From Cellulosimicrobium sp. Marseille-Q4280 (GTDB taxonomy: Bacteria; Actinomycetota; Actinomycetes; Actinomycetales; Cellulomonadaceae): a stretch of DNA of 64,000 bases. Shown here in pieces: positions 1 through 7,793 of the stretch. Position numbers and translations under genes: made by a program. Location: contig NZ_CALPBY010000002.1 in assembly GCF_943181405.1 (NCBI RefSeq), forward strand, positions 434,001 to 498,000, given 5' to 3'. The notes below the pieces were generated by a model, which was not told the DNA's origin, searched no databases, and saw only the letters and a program-made list of their open reading frames with translations. The stretch's first letter is position 1; each line of letters starts with the position of its first letter.

Positions 1-1134
1 CCCGCGCTCGTGCGGCGTGACGAAGCTCAGCGCCTCGCCCGTGCGGCCCGCACGACCGGTGCGGCCGATGCGGTGCACGTACGCCTCGGGCTCGCCCGGA
101 AGGTCGAAGTTCACCACGAGGCCGATGCGGTCCACGTCGAGGCCACGGGCCGCGACGTCGGTCGCGACCAGCACGTCGAGGGCGCCGGAGCGCAGTCGCT
201 CGACGATCTTCTCGCGGTCCTTCTGCGCGACGTCGCCCGAGATCGTGGCGGCGGAGATGCCGCGCTCGACGAGCGCGGAGCCGACCTCCTCGGCCGCGCC
301 GCGCGTGCGGGTGAAGACGATCGCGGCGTCGGCGTCCGACGTCGCGAGGACGCGGGCGAGCGACCCGGTCTTGTGGCGGAACGGCACGACCGCGTAGGTC
401 TGGCGGACGCTCGTCACGGTGGAGGACTGGCGCGAGACCGCGATCTCGACCGGGTCGTTGAGGTGCTCGGCAGCCACCCGACGGATCGGGGCCGGCATGG
501 TCGCGGAGAAGAGGGCGACCTGACGCTCGCGCGGCGCGCGGGAGAAGATCGTGTCGACGTCCTCCGCGAAGCCCATGCGGAGCATCTCGTCGGCCTCGTC
601 GAGCACGAGGAAGCGCACGTCGTCGAGCACGAGGGTGCCGCGCTCGATGTGGTCGATGACACGACCCGGGGTACCGACGACGACCTGCGCGCCGGCCGCG
701 AGCGCCCGCTGCTGCGGCTGGTACGGCGAGCCGCCGTACACCGCGAGGACGTCGACCCTGGGCAGCTGCGCGGCGAACGTCTCGATCGCGTCGGCGACCT
801 GCATGGCGAGCTCGCGCGTCGGGGTCAGCACGACCGCCTGCACGCGGCGCAGCGCGGGGTCGATCGCGGCGAGCAGCGGCAGGCCGAACGCGGCGGTCTT
901 GCCGGTGCCGGTCTGCGCGACACCGGTGATGTCACGGCCCGCGAGGAGCGCGGGGATGGCCTGCGCCTGGATGGCCGACGGCGTGACGAAGCCGAGGTCG
1001 GCCACGGCGCGCCCGAGCGCGGCGGGGAGCCCGAGGGACGCGAACGTCGCGTCGTCCACCGCGGGAGCGGCGGGGGTGGAGTCGGTGGAGGAGTGGTCGA
1101 GGGCGCGCGAGGGCGCGACGACGTCAGCAGTCAT
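1..1134 (-). CDS. DEAD-box ATP-dependent RNA helicase (3' end cut by window)
   Basis: 378 residues are visible and the reading frame runs off the left edge, so the C-terminal tail is missing. Motifs appear in family order: a Q motif (TPSAIQAQAIP), Walker A AQTGTGKT near residue 72, PTRELA, TPGR, DEAD near 178, SAT, and HRIGRTGR near 353. DEAD-box helicases unwind short RNA duplexes in ribosome assembly and RNA turnover; the specific role (DeaD/CsdA or RhlE type) cannot be settled without the tail. The ATG at 1134 is the first in-frame start before the Q motif. A TAGGAT -10 box on the same strand at 1324-1329 implies a leader of about 180 nt, and long leaders are common for cold-inducible helicases. 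The gene is divergent from pgsA. Confidence 0.93.
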   Translation of the reverse strand, partial: MTADVVAPSRALDHSSTDSTPAAPAVDDATFASLGLPAALGRAVADLGFVTPSAIQAQAIPALLAGRDITGVAQTGTGKTAAFGLPLLAAIDPALRRVQAVVLTPTRELAMQVADAIETFAAQLPRVDVLAVYGGSPYQPQQRALAAGAQVVVGTPGRVIDHIERGTLVLDDVRFLVLDEADEMLRMGFAEDVDTIFSRAPRERQVALFSATMPAPIRRVAAEHLNDPVEIAVSRQSSTVTSVRQTYAVVPFRHKTGSLARVLATSDADAAIVFTRTRGAAEEVGSALVERGISAATISGDVAQKDREKIVERLRSGALDVLVATDVAARGLDVDRIGLVVNFDLPGEPEAYVHRIGRTGRAGRTGEALSFVTPHERG

Positions 1135-1323
1135 GGGGCGGTGAGGACCGTTTCGTGTCGGGGTGGGGAGTGGCGTGCGGTCGCCAGGTCGGCTCTCGCA
1201 GGTCGCACTCCCGAACACACCTGGCCGGGCGCCGACCGCGGCCGATGACGGCCGTGCGGGCGGGGGATCCGGCCACTCTCACAGAACACGCGGGACGAGC
1301 GACGAACTCCACAGGTGACCACC

Positions 1324-1494
1324 ATCCTACCGGAGCGGGCGGACCGGGGCCGTGACCGGGTCGGTGACGTCGCTCACCCGGTGAGCGACGCGCGTCCGCA
1401 GACCGTTCCCCGGGACGCGACGGGGTGATTTCGGACGACGCGTCCCGCCCGCCCGGAAATGCGCACCCCGGGCGGGGTGCGCCGTACGTAGGAT
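1324..1494. promoter_or_regulatory. Divergent promoter region between the helicase gene and the pgsA operon
   Basis: The 412-base gap between the two genes holds no convincing coding frame. It carries a -10 box TAGGAT on the minus strand (1324-1329) facing the helicase and another TAGGAT on the plus strand (1489-1494) facing pgsA. Between them are two perfect inverted repeats: CGTCGCTCAC-CCG-GTGAGCGACG (1368-1390), and GCGCACCCC-GGGC-GGGGTGCGC (1461-1482), which covers the -35 position of the pgsA promoter. The latter is well placed for a repressor or activator site. No clear -35 hexamer is seen for either promoter. The assignments are inference from sequence. Confidence 0.5.
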
Positions 1495-1546
1495 GGTCGC
1501 GCGGCGCGAGCCGCGATCCTCAGGCGAGGCAGGACGAGCAGGGGCG

Positions 1547-2170
1547 GTGAGCGTGGCACCAGGGCAGCGGGTCAGCTCCCGTGTCGTGACCGTCCCGAAC
1601 GTCATCAGCTTCCTGCGCCTGCTGCTGGTCCCGGTGTTCGCGGTCCTCATCGTCGAGGGCTACGACGTCTGGGCGCTCGTCGTCCTCGCCGTCTCGGGCG
1701 CGTCCGACTGGCTCGACGGCGTGCTGGCCCGCCGCCTCGACCAGGTGAGCCGCCTCGGGCAGATGCTCGACCCCGCCGCGGACCGGCTCTTCATCCTCGT
1801 CACGCTGCTCGGTCTCGCGTGGCGCGACGTCGTGCCGGTGTGGCTCGTGGTCGTCATCGTCGCGCGCGACCTGCTGCTCGTCTGCCTGCTGCCGTGGCTC
1901 GCCCGCCACGGGTACGGCCCCCTGCCCGTGAGCTTCGCGGGCAAGGCCGGGACGTTCGCCCTGCTGTACGCGTTCCCGCTGCTGCTCCTCGCGGAGATGC
2001 CGGGCTGGCTCGGCGACGTGGCCGCGGTCGTCGGGTGGGCGTTCACCTGGTGGGGCATCGGCCTGTACTGGCTGGCCGGCGTGCAGTACGTCGCGCAGAC
2101 CCGATCCCTCGCGGCGACCGGCGACCTCGGCACCGGTGCAGGCGCGCACGGTCCGGAGGGGACGCCGTGA
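1547..2170 (+). CDS. CDP-alcohol phosphatidyltransferase (PgsA-like membrane enzyme)
   Basis: A 207-residue integral membrane enzyme that joins CDP-diacylglycerol to an alcohol acceptor such as glycerol-3-phosphate or inositol phosphate. The family signature D-G-x2-A-R-x8-G-x3-D-x3-D is intact from D57 (DGVLAR ... GQMLDPAAD). Several hydrophobic segments follow. The GTG at 1547 is preferred because the family N-terminus (TVPNVISFLRLLL) follows closely and a G-rich ribosome site precedes it; the frame stays open upstream to 1493. It heads an operon in which the next start overlaps its stop (GTGA). The position matches pgsA2 (Rv1822) of M. tuberculosis. The acceptor substrate cannot be decided from sequence. 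Confidence 0.88.
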   Translation: MSVAPGQRVSSRVVTVPNVISFLRLLLVPVFAVLIVEGYDVWALVVLAVSGASDWLDGVLARRLDQVSRLGQMLDPAADRLFILVTLLGLAWRDVVPVWLVVVIVARDLLLVCLLPWLARHGYGPLPVSFAGKAGTFALLYAFPLLLLAEMPGWLGDVAAVVGWAFTWWGIGLYWLAGVQYVAQTRSLAATGDLGTGAGAHGPEGTP

Positions 2171-3120
2171 GCCAGGACCCGCAGCCCGCACGGACCGGCC
2201 CCGTCGACGCGTCCATGACGCTGCTCAACGAGGTGATGCACCGCCCGCTCGACCCCGGGTACGCGGCCGCCGCGGCCCGCCGCGCCAGGGACGGCGACGC
2301 GCCGCGCGGGCGGGGGCGGACCGTCCTCCTCGTCGTGCTCGCCGTCGTCCTCGGCCTCGTCACCACCGCCGCGACCCTCGACCTGCGAGCGCCGCAGCCC
2401 GCGGTCATCGAGGCTCGCGCGACGCTCGAGCAGGAGATCACGGACCGGCAGGCCGACGCCGACGCGCTCGCGACCCGCTCCAACGAGGTCTCCGCGGAGA
2501 TCGAGGCGCTGCAGGACGAGGCGCTCGGCGGCCTCAGCGACGACGTGCTCGCCGACCTGCAGCGGGAAGGCGCGACCACCGGGTCCCAGGCCGTCGAAGG
2601 GCCCGGCGTCGTCGTCACCCTCGACGACGCGAGCGGGGGGCTCGGCGCGGACGACACGACCTCGGCGAACCTCGTCCAGGACTCCGACCTGCAGCGCGTC
2701 GTGAACGCCCTGTGGTCCGGAGGGGCTGAGGCCGTCGCGATCAACGACCAGCGCCTGACGGGGCTGTCCGCGATCCGCAGCGCGGGCGACGCGATCCTCG
2801 TCGACCTGCAGCCCCTCGTCCCGCCCTACCACGTCGAGGCCGTCGGCGACGCCGACGCGATGCGGACGGCGCTCGTGCGCACCGGCGCGTCGGACTACCT
2901 GCGGCTGCTCAGCACGCAGTACGGCATCCAGTCGGGCGTGACCGCGCAGAGCAGGCTCGAGATCCCTGGCCGGCCCAACCCCACCCTGTACTTCGCGCGC
3001 GTCCCGGGCGCGCCCGTAGAATCCGACCCGGACCCCGCCGGCGACGGGTCCTCGCCCGAGGATCCCGCGCCAGGGGACGTGGCCGGCACCACCGAGGAAC
3101 GGCAGGAGAGCGTCGAATGA
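2167..3120 (+). CDS. DUF881 family membrane-anchored protein (first copy)
   Basis: 317 residues. A short cytoplasmic tail is followed by one membrane segment (VLLVVLAVVLGLVTTAATL, about residues 52-72), a coiled-coil stretch (EQEITDRQADADAL onward) and an extracytoplasmic DUF881 domain with the characteristic GVVVTLDD, GGAEAVAINDQRL and YGI elements. The C-terminal 40 residues are acidic and probably disordered. DUF881 proteins flank the small basic protein in actinobacteria and Firmicutes; their biochemical role is unknown, with a cell-envelope or division role often suspected. The GTG start overlaps the upstream stop and the stop overlaps the next start (ATGA), so translation is probably coupled. 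Equivalent to Rv1823. Confidence 0.9.
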   Translation: MSQDPQPARTGPVDASMTLLNEVMHRPLDPGYAAAAARRARDGDAPRGRGRTVLLVVLAVVLGLVTTAATLDLRAPQPAVIEARATLEQEITDRQADADALATRSNEVSAEIEALQDEALGGLSDDVLADLQREGATTGSQAVEGPGVVVTLDDASGGLGADDTTSANLVQDSDLQRVVNALWSGGAEAVAINDQRLTGLSAIRSAGDAILVDLQPLVPPYHVEAVGDADAMRTALVRTGASDYLRLLSTQYGIQSGVTAQSRLEIPGRPNPTLYFARVPGAPVESDPDPAGDGSSPEDPAPGDVAGTTEERQESVE

Positions 3121-3449
3121 TCGCAGTCGTCGGACTGGTGGTGGGCATCGTGGCCGGGCTCGTCCTGCAGCCCACCGTCCCCGTCTACCTCCAGCCGTAC
3201 CTGCCCATCGCCGTGGTCGCCGCGCTCGACGCGCTCTTCGGCGGCCTGCGCGCGATGCTCGACGGCATGTTCGACGACAAGGTCTTCCTCGTCTCGTTCC
3301 TGTCCAACGTCGTCGTCGCCGCCCTCATCGTGTTCCTCGGCGACCAGCTCGGCGTCGGGAGCCAGCTCTCCACCGCCGTCGTCGTGGTCCTCGGCATCCG
3401 CATCTTCTCCAACGCGGCCGCGATCCGCCGCCACGTCTTCAAGGCCTGA
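3117..3449 (+). CDS. sbp: Small basic protein, DUF1290 family
   Basis: 110 residues, normal family length, with three hydrophobic segments: an N-terminal helix (IAVVGLVVGIVAGLVL), the family motif VPVYLQPYLPIAVVAALDALFGGLRA, and a helix after FDDKVFLVSFLSNVVVAALIVFLGDQLGVG. The family has no assigned reaction. It almost always sits between DUF881 genes and upstream of division or metabolic regulators, as here and at Rv1824. Its ATG overlaps the previous stop, and only two bases separate its stop from the next start. The short spacing and constant neighbourhood suggest a membrane complex with the two DUF881 proteins; that is inference. Confidence 0.93.
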   Translation: MIAVVGLVVGIVAGLVLQPTVPVYLQPYLPIAVVAALDALFGGLRAMLDGMFDDKVFLVSFLSNVVVAALIVFLGDQLGVGSQLSTAVVVVLGIRIFSNAAAIRRHVFKA

Positions 3450-3451
3450 CG

Positions 3452-4873
3452 ATGGTTGCCGCGCCCACCGGACCTCCGGACCCCGAGCGGGACGACACCC
3501 CCGTCGACGAGACGCCCGTCGACGAGACGCAGGACGACCGCACGCAGGACGAGGACGCCGCGAGCGCCGCACCTGTCGACCCCGCGGCCCCGGGCGACCG
3601 GGATGCCCTCGGAGAGGACGAGCTCCCCGCGGACGCCGGAACCGAGCACGGCGACGACGCGTTGCGCGACCCACCGGCGTCCGACCGCGACGCCGCCACG
3701 CCGAGCGACGACGCACAGGGAGACGCCGAGCCGGACTCCCGGCGCGACGAGGACGCTGATCACCCCGACGCCGTCGCCGCGGACGACCGCGACGACCATG
3801 GCGACGCGGACCCCGACGTCGACCAGGACTCGGACCCCGACGCGGACCACGGCGCGGACCAGGGCGCGGGCGGGGACCCGGACCGGGATCGCCGCGCGGG
3901 AGAGCCGCCCACGGGTGACCGGCAGCTCGCCGAGAGCGGGGCGCCCACCGAGGAGCCCCCCGCCTCGAGCAGCCCGGTCGACGACACCGCGGACGACTCT
4001 GCCGGCACCTCGGACAGGACCGCCGAGCCGGTCGAGCCGGTCGAGCCGGTCGAGCGGGCGCCCCGCGGCGCGGCGGCGACGTCCGACGAGCCCACGACGA
4101 CGCCGCACCGACCGGCCCCCGGCGGGCGGCACGGCGGGGGCGCGCTCCCCGAGCCGCAGGGGTTGCGCGGGCTGGGCAGGGTCCTGCGGCCCCGGGCCAG
4201 CCGGTCCCAGATCATCGTCGGCCTGCTGTGCGCGCTGGTCGGGTTCGCGCTCGTCGCGCAGGTGAGCCAGACCCAGGAGGACCAGCTGTCCTCGTTGCGG
4301 CAGAGCGACCTCGTCCGGCTGCTCGACGACGTGACGCAGCGGTCGGGCGAGCTCGAGGACCAGGTCTCGTCCCTCGAGGCGACGCGCGACGAGCTGCAGT
4401 CGGGCTCCGGCCGCGCACGCGCCGCGCTGGAGGTCGCGCAGCAGCAGGAGCAGACCCAGGGCATCCTCTCGGGACGCCTCCCGGCGCAGGGGCCGGGCGT
4501 CGAGATCGAGGTCGTCGAGGGCGAGACACCCCTCGACGCGTTCTCCCTGTTCAACGTCCTCGAGGAGCTGCGCAACGCCGGGGCCGAGGCCATGGAGGTC
4601 AACGGCGTGCGGCTCGTGGCGAGCAGCTATTTCGAGGACACCACCGACGGGGTCGTGGTCGACGGCCAGCCGATCTCGTCCCCGTACCGGTGGACGGTCA
4701 TCGGGGACCCGTCGACGCTCGAGACGGCGCTCGAGATCCCGGGCGGCGCGATGGCGACCCTCCGCGCCGACGGGGCGCGCACCACCATCCGCCAGCAGGA
4801 GACGGTCGACGTCACGTCCACGCGCGAGCCTGCCGAGCCCCGGTACGCGACGCCCGTCCCCGCCGACGACTGA
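3452..4873 (+). CDS. DUF881 protein with long acidic disordered N-terminus (second copy)
   Basis: 473 residues, much longer than the first copy because about 235 N-terminal residues are low-complexity and rich in Asp, Pro, Ala and Arg, with short repeats (PVDET twice, PVE three times, and a DPDADHGADQGA-like run). After this come one membrane segment (IIVGLLCALVGFALVAQV, about 252-270), a coiled coil (LRQSDLVRLLDDVTQRSGEL) and a complete DUF881 domain (GPGVEIEVVEG, NAGAEAMEVNGVRL, PYRWTVIGD). The acidic segment lies on the cytoplasmic side if topology follows the family. Equivalent to Rv1825. In M. tuberculosis gcvH follows; here garA follows directly. Confidence 0.88.
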   Translation: MVAAPTGPPDPERDDTPVDETPVDETQDDRTQDEDAASAAPVDPAAPGDRDALGEDELPADAGTEHGDDALRDPPASDRDAATPSDDAQGDAEPDSRRDEDADHPDAVAADDRDDHGDADPDVDQDSDPDADHGADQGAGGDPDRDRRAGEPPTGDRQLAESGAPTEEPPASSSPVDDTADDSAGTSDRTAEPVEPVEPVERAPRGAAATSDEPTTTPHRPAPGGRHGGGALPEPQGLRGLGRVLRPRASRSQIIVGLLCALVGFALVAQVSQTQEDQLSSLRQSDLVRLLDDVTQRSGELEDQVSSLEATRDELQSGSGRARAALEVAQQQEQTQGILSGRLPAQGPGVEIEVVEGETPLDAFSLFNVLEELRNAGAEAMEVNGVRLVASSYFEDTTDGVVVDGQPISSPYRWTVIGDPSTLETALEIPGGAMATLRADGARTTIRQQETVDVTSTREPAEPRYATPVPADD

Positions 4874-4905
4874 GCGACGGGCGGTGCGCCGGTACCTCGG
4901 GACGC

Positions 4906-5007
4906 TTCCGGTGCTCTCCCGCGCCGGGTAGGTTGGGTGTACCGCGTCGGATGCACCGCATGACCTGCGGGTGTAGTAGTTTTCCCGCAGAAGGAGCGAA
5001 GCTCCCG
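4906..5007 (+). promoter_or_regulatory. Candidate garA promoter and structured leader
   Basis: A -10 box TAGGTT lies at 4929-4934 with a weak TTCCGG -35 (4906-4911, 17-bp spacing). The predicted transcript then runs about 120 nt to garA and contains consecutive hairpins: CTGCGGG with CCCGCAG (4965-4990, 12-nt loop), GGAGC-GAA-GCTCC (4993-5005), and CGTGAC with GTCACG (5011-5029, 7-nt loop). Such stacking is unusual in this window. No match to a known riboswitch is claimed. It may set garA expression independently of the upstream envelope operon. Confidence 0.4.
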
Positions 5008-5064
5008 ATGCGTGACGAACCAGGTCACGAGGAGGGCGCCGTGAGTCCCGAGGAGGCGAGATGA
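5008..5064 (+). CDS. Possible 18-residue leader peptide coupled to garA
   Basis: The frame encodes MRDEPGHEEGAVSPEEAR and its TGA overlaps the garA ATG (ATGA), the arrangement used for translational coupling in the operons around it. An AGGAG lies 12 bases upstream but within the GGAGC hairpin, so its use could depend on folding. The frame also stays open upstream to ATGs at 4951 and 4960. It may be a regulatory upstream frame or chance in GC-rich DNA; no homologue is recognised. Confidence 0.25.
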   Translation: MRDEPGHEEGAVSPEEAR

Positions 5065-5543
5065 CTGTCCCAGGTGGTGCTGGCGTGCCGAACCGGGCGG
5101 GGAGCGACACGACGATCAGCTTCGGCCGGATCGAGGCACCTGTCGAGGAAGGTGTCCAGCCGGGTGGGCTGAGCCCCGAGGAGGTGGCCGCCGTCGCCGC
5201 GCTGCCGCGGCACTCCGCGCTCCTCATCATGCAGCGCGGACCGGGCCAGGGGTCGCGGTTCCTGCTCGACGCCGAGCGCACGGTCGCCGGCCGGTCGGAG
5301 CACGCCGACATCTTCCTCGACGACGTGACCGTGTCCCGCAAGCACGCCGAGTTCGTCCGTGAGGACGACCGCTTCGTCGTGCGCGACGTCGGCTCGCTCA
5401 ACGGCACGTACGTCAACCGGAGCCGCATCGACGCCGCCGCGCTCGGCACGGGTGACGAGGTGCAGATCGGCAAGTACCGGCTCACGTTCCACGCCAGCCC
5501 GCACGCGGGCACCCCTGCCGGCGGGTCGGCCCCGCAGTCGTGA
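5061..5543 (+). CDS. garA: FHA-domain regulator, GarA/OdhI type
   Basis: 160 residues. The FHA domain fills about residues 50-145 with the phosphothreonine-binding signature: GRSEHADIFLDDVTVSRKHAEF, then DVGSLNGTYVNR, then GDEVQIGKYRLTF. The N-terminus keeps the paired threonines (SDTTISF) at the place where GarA and OdhI are phosphorylated by PknB/PknG-type kinases. In mycobacteria and corynebacteria the unphosphorylated form inhibits 2-oxoglutarate dehydrogenase and affects glutamate enzymes, setting carbon-nitrogen balance. The ATG is supported by GAGGAGGCGAG just upstream. Gene order around it equals Rv1827. Function here is inferred from domain and context. Confidence 0.9.
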   Translation: MTVPGGAGVPNRAGSDTTISFGRIEAPVEEGVQPGGLSPEEVAAVAALPRHSALLIMQRGPGQGSRFLLDAERTVAGRSEHADIFLDDVTVSRKHAEFVREDDRFVVRDVGSLNGTYVNRSRIDAAALGTGDEVQIGKYRLTFHASPHAGTPAGGSAPQS

Positions 5544-6301
5544 GCGCGTCGACGAGCGCCGTGCGCGTCCCGGACCCGGGGGAGGACTCCGGTCCGGAGC
5601 CGTGGCCGCACGGGATCTCCCGGCGCGCGACGATGCGGATCTCCGACGTCCTGCGCGCGCTCCGGACCGAGTTCCCGAACGTCAGCCACTCCAAGCTGCG
5701 GTTCCTCGAGGAGCAAGGCCTCATCGACCCCGTGCGTACCGCGTCGGGCTACCGCCAGTACAGCCCCGCCGACGTCGAGCGCCTGCGGTACGTCCTGGTG
5801 GAGCAGCGTGACCGGTACCTGCCGCTGAAGGTCATCAAGGAGAACCTCGCGGCGCTCGACGCCGGCACGGCCGCGGAGGGCATCGTGCCCCGCCTCGCCA
5901 CGGCCGACGGCGATCCCGGCTCGGCCGCGGTCCGCCAGCGGTACACGGTCGACGCGCTCGTGTCCGCCGCGGGCGTCGACCGGGCCCTCGTCGACGGGCT
6001 GATCGAGGTCGGCGTGCTCACCCAGGCGCCCGGAGGGCAGCTCGACGCGCACGCCCTGGACGTCGTCGTGCTCGCGGCGGGACTCGCGGAGTACGGCATC
6101 GAGCCGCGGCACCTGAGGTCGTTGCGCACGGCCGCGGACCGGCACGTGAGCCTCGTGCACCAGGTGGTCGCCCCGTGGCGCAGCCAGCAGACCGCGTCCG
6201 CCCGCGCGCACGCGGGCACCGTCGCGGGGGAGGTCGGCGAGATGTGCTCACGGCTGCACACCGTCTTCCTCCGCCAGGGCATCGACGACCTGACCCGCTG
6301 A
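5540..6301 (+). CDS. MerR-family regulator, FtsR-like (Rv1828 family)
   Basis: 253 residues. The winged helix-turn-helix of the MerR class spans about residues 28-95 (ISDVLRALRTEFPNVSHSKLRFLEEQGLI then YRQYSPADVERLRY). The C-terminal part is longer than in metal-sensing MerR proteins and lacks a cysteine metal site. Orthologues in corynebacteria (FtsR) activate ftsZ and other division genes; in mycobacteria this is Rv1828. The GTG start overlaps the garA stop (GTGA), so the two are co-translated. Target genes are not visible in this window. Confidence 0.87.
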   Translation: MSASTSAVRVPDPGEDSGPEPWPHGISRRATMRISDVLRALRTEFPNVSHSKLRFLEEQGLIDPVRTASGYRQYSPADVERLRYVLVEQRDRYLPLKVIKENLAALDAGTAAEGIVPRLATADGDPGSAAVRQRYTVDALVSAAGVDRALVDGLIEVGVLTQAPGGQLDAHALDVVVLAAGLAEYGIEPRHLRSLRTAADRHVSLVHQVVAPWRSQQTASARAHAGTVAGEVGEMCSRLHTVFLRQGIDDLTR

Positions 6302-6326
6302 GCCGCACGAGGCGGGTCCCCCAGAC

Positions 6327-6361
6327 CTGCCAGATGCCCGCGACCGTCGTACCGTGGACGG
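6327..6361 (+). promoter_or_regulatory. Leaderless promoter for the DUF151 gene
   Basis: CTGCCA (6327-6332, four of six matches to TTGACA), a 17-bp spacer, TACCGT (6350-6355) and then six bases to the GTG at 6362. No Shine-Dalgarno sequence precedes that GTG. The geometry puts the transcript start at the start codon. Confidence 0.55.
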
Positions 6362-6853
6362 GTGAGCGACGACGTGCCGATGGTCCCCGTGGAGGTCCTC
6401 GGCGTCCGTCAGCAGCAGCGGGACCAGGAGATCGTGGTGCTGCTGCTCGACGGCGCGTCCGACCTCGTCGTGCCCATCGTCATCGGTCCGCGCGAGGCGA
6501 GCGCCATCGCGATGGCGCAGGCCGGTCTGCCCACGCCGCGACCGATGACGCACGACCTGCTGCGCGACCTGCTCGAGGCGGTCGACGTCCGGCTCGAGCG
6601 GGCCGAGATCGTCGCGCTCGACGGCGGGATCTTCTTCGCCGAGCTCGTGCTCAGCAACGGGGCACGGCTCGACTCCCGGGCGTCGGACGCCATCGCCGTC
6701 GCGGTGCGCACCGGCAGCCCCGTGCTCTGCTCGGCCGAGGTGGTCGCGACCGCCGGCGTCGAGGTGGTCGACGTCACCCAGCAGGAAGAGGTCGAGCGGT
6801 TCCGCGACTTCCTCGAGCACGTCACCCCCGAGGACTTCACCACCGAGGAGTGA
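6362..6853 (+). CDS. DUF151 (bifunctional nuclease family) protein
   Basis: 163 residues, typical of the family, with the conserved core LLDGASDLVVPIVIGPREASAIAMAQAG, then RPMTHDLL and RASDAIAVAVR near the C-terminus. Plant members have been reported to cut both RNA and DNA; the bacterial role is not established. The position between two MerR genes matches Rv1829. Its own leaderless promoter suggests expression partly independent of garA-ftsR. The 198 bases between its stop and the next gene hold no clear coding frame. Confidence 0.88.
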   Translation: MSDDVPMVPVEVLGVRQQQRDQEIVVLLLDGASDLVVPIVIGPREASAIAMAQAGLPTPRPMTHDLLRDLLEAVDVRLERAEIVALDGGIFFAELVLSNGARLDSRASDAIAVAVRTGSPVLCSAEVVATAGVEVVDVTQQEEVERFRDFLEHVTPEDFTTEE

Positions 6854-7051
6854 CACGAGCGAGGAGCGCTTCCCGTCATCACCGCAGCATCCGACTCAAC
6901 CGGACAGAACGGACCTTCGACCTCAGGTCGAGGGTGAAGGACCGCCGTGCAGGGGGTGAGGTGGGCGACACGCCCGACGCGTCGGCTCGTCGGTCGTTGA
7001 CGGCCCCCTGCGGCGCCCATAGCGTGGACGAGGACACCCCAGGAGGCGACA

Positions 7052-7642
7052 GTGAAGAGCAGCGGTGAGGCGAGCGTCGGGTCCGGCGCGACGGTTCCGC
7101 ACGGTGCACAGGGTCTCCTCTTCGGGGAGGACATCACCGAGCAGGACACCACCACCGGCTACCGCGGCCCCACCGCGTGCCGGGCCGCCGGCATCACCTA
7201 CCGACAGCTCGACTACTGGGCACGCACCGGACTCGTCGAGCCCACGGTGCGGCCCGCCGCGGGGTCGGGCTCCCACCGGCTGTACAGCTTCCGCGACATC
7301 CTCGTCCTCAAGGTCGTCAAGCGACTGCTCGACACCGGCGTCTCCCTCCAGCAGATCCGCACCGCCGTCGAGCACCTGCGCGAGCGGGGCGTCGACGACC
7401 TCGCGCAGATCACCCTCATGAGCGACGGCGCGAGCGTGTACGAGTGCACGTCGCCGGACGAGGTCGTCGACCTCGTCCAGGGTGGACAAGGAGTCTTCGG
7501 CATCGCCGTAGGTCGCGTGTGGCGCGAGGTCGAGGGCACGCTCGCGGAGCTGCCGACCGAGTCGCTCGAGGACGTCGCCGAACCCGAGGTGAGCGAGCAG
7601 GACGAGCTCGCCGCGCGCCGTCGGGCACGCTCCGCCGGCTGA
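7052..7642 (+). CDS. MerR-family transcriptional regulator (Rv1830 family)
   Basis: 196 residues. The MerR helix-turn-helix is at about residues 36-105 (CRAAGITYRQLDYWARTGLVEPTV, SHRLYSFRDILVLKVVKRLLDTGVSLQQIRTAV). The C-terminal half (GASVYECTSPDEVVDLVQGGQGVFGIAVGRVWREVEGTLAEL) is typical of the Rv1830 branch and contains no metal-binding cysteine cluster. The GTG start has AGGAGGCGAC directly upstream. The ligand and target genes are not known from sequence. It closes the conserved pgsA-to-merR block. Confidence 0.88.
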   Translation: MKSSGEASVGSGATVPHGAQGLLFGEDITEQDTTTGYRGPTACRAAGITYRQLDYWARTGLVEPTVRPAAGSGSHRLYSFRDILVLKVVKRLLDTGVSLQQIRTAVEHLRERGVDDLAQITLMSDGASVYECTSPDEVVDLVQGGQGVFGIAVGRVWREVEGTLAELPTESLEDVAEPEVSEQDELAARRRARSAG

Positions 7643-7793
7643 CAGCCGCCGTAGGGCCGGCGGGCCCCGCTCTGTGGAGCACGTCACACGCCCGGCGAGG
7701 CCCCTGCGCCGGGGTGCGTGGGAGGATCGGCCCGAAGCCGGTCGGGGTCGGCAGCGCAGACCCGTGGCCGGACGGTCCGTCGGATGGAGTGCC

